Origin: Luteococcus sp043424415
GTDB taxonomy: Bacteria; Actinomycetota; Actinomycetes; Propionibacteriales; Propionibacteriaceae
Reading direction: 5' to 3'
Length of the DNA: 7,629 nt
NCBI RefSeq assembly: GCF_043424415.1
Contig: NZ_JBHWOO010000318.1
Span: 1 to 7,629, forward strand
The number at the start of each line of letters is the position of its first letter. The stretch's first letter is position 1. Position numbers and translations under genes: made by a program. Below, piece after piece: positions 5,920-7,629 of this stretch. The notes beneath the pieces were generated by a model, which had not been told where the DNA came from, made no database searches, and worked only from the letters and a program-made list of their open reading frames with translations.

Positions 5920-7574
5920 TGGCACGCCCCGCAGCCGTTGCCGAGAATGCCGAGCCCGTCGAGGCACAGCGACCCACCGGCGCAACGTCGGCCGCCAAGC
6001 GTGGCGGCGGCTACACCTGGTTCGACGAACGTCTGGGACTTGCCCGTCTGGGCAAGCACAACCTGCGCAAGGTCTTCCCCGACCACTGGAGCTTCCTGCT
6101 CGGTGAGATCGTCCTGTACTCCTTCATCGTCTGCCTGATCACCGGCATCTTCCTGACGATCTGGTTCCGCCCGTCGATGGCTGAAGTGGAGTACCACGGC
6201 GCCTACCAGCTGATGCGCGGCATCCCGATGTCCGAGGCCTATGCGTCGACCCTGACGCTCAGCTTTGACATCCGCGGTGGCCTGCTGGTCCGTCAGATCC
6301 ACCACTGGGCAGCGTTGCTGTTCATCGCCGGTGGCGTCGCCCACATGCTGCGCGTCTTCTTCACCGGCGCCTACCGCAAGCCCCGTGAGATCAACTGGGT
6401 GATCGGTGTTGCCCTGATGGCCCTGAGCCTGATCGAGGGCTTCGCTGGCTACTCGCTGCCGGACGACCTGCTGTCGGGCACGGGCCTGCGCTTCGCGGAC
6501 GGCCTGATCCGCTCGATCCCGCTGATCGGCACCTGGGCCGAGTTCTTCATCTTCGGTGGGGAGTTCCCGGGTACCGCGATCGTGCCCCGTCTCTACATGG
6601 CGCACATCCTGCTGCTGCCCGGCATCCTGCTGGGCCTGATCGCGGCCCACATGTCGCTGATCGTCTACCACAAGCACACCCAGTACCCCGGCCCGGGTCG
6701 CACCGAGCAGAACGTGGTGGGCTACCCGCTCTTCCCGGTGTACATGGCCAAGGCGGGGGGCTTCTTCTTCGTGGTCTTCGGCTTCTGCGTGCTGATGGGT
6801 GGTCTGATGCAGATCAACCCAGTGTGGAAGTACGGCCCGTACAACCCTGCCCAGGTAACGGCCGGTTCGCAGCCTGACTGGTACATGGGCTGGGTCGAGG
6901 GTGCCATCCGCATCATCCCGAACTGGGAGAGCCACATCGGTGGCACCACCTGGAGCTGGAACATCTTCCTTCCCGGTGTCGGCCTGATGGGCATCCTGTT
7001 CACCGGTCTGGGTGTGTGGCCCTTCATCGAGCGGTGGATCACGGGCGACCAGGCTGAGCACCACCTGCTCGACAGGCCGCGCAATGCCCCGACCCGTACG
7101 GCGCTCGGCGTGGCGGGCATGACCTGGTACGCCATGTTCTGGCTGGGTGGTGCCAACGACATCATCGCGACCAACTTCCAGTTGAGCCTGAACGCCATCA
7201 CCTGGTTCCTGCGCTTCGCGGTCTTCCTGGCCCCGATCGTCGCCTTCATGGTCACCAAGCGGATCTGCCTGTCGCTGCAGCGGCGTGACAACGAGCGCGT
7301 CCTGCACGGCTCCGAGTCCGGCATCATCGTGCGCGACCCCTCGGGGCACTACTCGGAGGCTCACGTCCCGGTCAGCCACGACGAGGCCTTCACGCTCACC
7401 CAGCACAAGCAGTACGACATGGTGGACACCGACGATGACGCCCCCGTCAGCAAGAAGCGTGCTCGTGCGAGCCGCTTCCTGGTGGGTGACGAGATCGTCA
7501 AGCCCACCGCCGAGGAGATCGAGGATGCGCACCACCACGGTGCGGACGACACCCCCGAGCTTCCTCGCGCCTGA
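5919..7574 (+). CDS. qcrB: Cytochrome b subunit of the bcc menaquinol reductase
   Basis: Membrane core of the menaquinol:cytochrome c reductase, holding both quinone sites and two b haems; in mycobacteria it is the target of telacebec-type inhibitors. The 551 residues begin with about 55 cytoplasmic residues. The haem ligands are His128 and His142 in the second helix (RQIHHW, VAHML; spacing 14) and His229 and His244 in the fourth (MAHILL, AAHMSL; spacing 15), the second spacing being of the b6/Gram-positive type. The Qo loop carries PDWY (319-322) in place of PEWY. Further helices lie at about 280-298, 346-369, 395-410 and 428-447. From about 450 a hydrophilic tail of some 100 residues follows, ending acidic with a DAHHHGADD stretch (537-545). 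The ATG overlaps the qcrA stop (TGATG), with GAAGGG nine bases upstream. It is the last gene of the operon. Confidence 0.97.
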   Translation: MARPAAVAENAEPVEAQRPTGATSAAKRGGGYTWFDERLGLARLGKHNLRKVFPDHWSFLLGEIVLYSFIVCLITGIFLTIWFRPSMAEVEYHGAYQLMRGIPMSEAYASTLTLSFDIRGGLLVRQIHHWAALLFIAGGVAHMLRVFFTGAYRKPREINWVIGVALMALSLIEGFAGYSLPDDLLSGTGLRFADGLIRSIPLIGTWAEFFIFGGEFPGTAIVPRLYMAHILLLPGILLGLIAAHMSLIVYHKHTQYPGPGRTEQNVVGYPLFPVYMAKAGGFFFVVFGFCVLMGGLMQINPVWKYGPYNPAQVTAGSQPDWYMGWVEGAIRIIPNWESHIGGTTWSWNIFLPGVGLMGILFTGLGVWPFIERWITGDQAEHHLLDRPRNAPTRTALGVAGMTWYAMFWLGGANDIIATNFQLSLNAITWFLRFAVFLAPIVAFMVTKRICLSLQRRDNERVLHGSESGIIVRDPSGHYSEAHVPVSHDEAFTLTQHKQYDMVDTDDDAPVSKKRARASRFLVGDEIVKPTAEEIEDAHHHGADDTPELPRA

Positions 7575-7600
7575 CCAAGGCATCCAGTTCCAACGGCCCG

Positions 7601-7624
7601 TGGCCCCCGATCATTCGGGGGCCA
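7601..7624 (+). terminator. Hairpin terminator of the ctaE-qcrCAB operon
   Basis: TGGCCCCCGA (7601-7610) pairs perfectly with TCGGGGGCCA (7615-7624) around the loop TCAT, starting 26 bases after the qcrB stop. The 10-bp GC-rich stem without a T tract is usual for high-GC actinobacteria. The sequence ends five bases later, so what lies beyond is unknown. Confidence 0.8.
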
Positions 7625-7629
7625 AGTAT

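Noticed and set aside
4118..5985. Minus-strand open frames opposite qcrC and qcrA
   Set aside because: They are shadows of the two real genes, with compositional bias only and no start-site signals I could support.
5898..7583. Minus-strand open frame of 561 codons covering all of qcrB
   Set aside because: It mirrors the codon structure of qcrB; its product is hydrophilic and rich in Gln, Asp, Arg and Gly without motifs. This is a codon-bias artefact.

Overview
The window looks like a high-GC actinobacterial chromosome segment carrying the conserved aerobic-respiration locus ctaE-qcrC-qcrA-qcrB, divergently oriented from a trpD gene. Several features are actinobacterial: a subunit III with about five membrane helices, a cytochrome c subunit fused as a di-haem membrane protein, a Rieske protein with three membrane segments, and a cytochrome b with a long C-terminal tail. 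The order trpD / ctaE-qcrCAB on opposite strands is also found in mycobacteria and streptomycetes. The style of the proteins and the guaB1 gene next to trpD would fit the Propionibacteriales, but I cannot fix a genus from the sequence alone.

Left half, minus strand (transcribed leftwards from about 3090 to 92): a small stand-alone receiver-domain protein overlaps trpD (anthranilate phosphoribosyltransferase) by four bases (GTGA). A guaB1-family gene follows, belonging to the IMP dehydrogenase/GMP reductase superfamily and most likely encoding a CBS-containing GMP reductase. Beyond its stop lie a small hairpin (66-81) and, at the very edge of the window, a perfect 60-bp palindrome (1-60). Together they probably end this transcript.

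Centre: the 200-bp gap at 3090-3289 must hold the promoters for both directions. A promoter-like pair sits so close to the ctaE GTG start that ctaE could be translated from a leaderless mRNA. The gap also has an 8-bp direct repeat, one copy of which overlaps the proposed -35, and a strong unattached ribosome-binding site followed by a 15-codon ORF.

Right half, plus strand: ctaE (cytochrome aa3 oxidase subunit III), qcrC (di-haem cytochrome cc), qcrA (Rieske iron-sulfur protein) and qcrB (cytochrome b) are packed with 21-bp, -4-bp and -1-bp junctions, and a strong hairpin terminator follows. In actinobacteria these subunits form the menaquinol:cytochrome c reductase. It is physically joined to the aa3 oxidase as a bcc-aa3 supercomplex, in which QcrC replaces a soluble cytochrome c. 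The other oxidase subunits (ctaC, ctaD, ctaF) are not in the window.

All seven protein genes are intact and belong to known families, and I see no mobile element, CRISPR array, tRNA or rRNA. I do not see a new multi-gene system. The best leads for a second look are the edge palindrome, the degenerate receiver protein coupled to trpD, and the architecture of the divergent control region.
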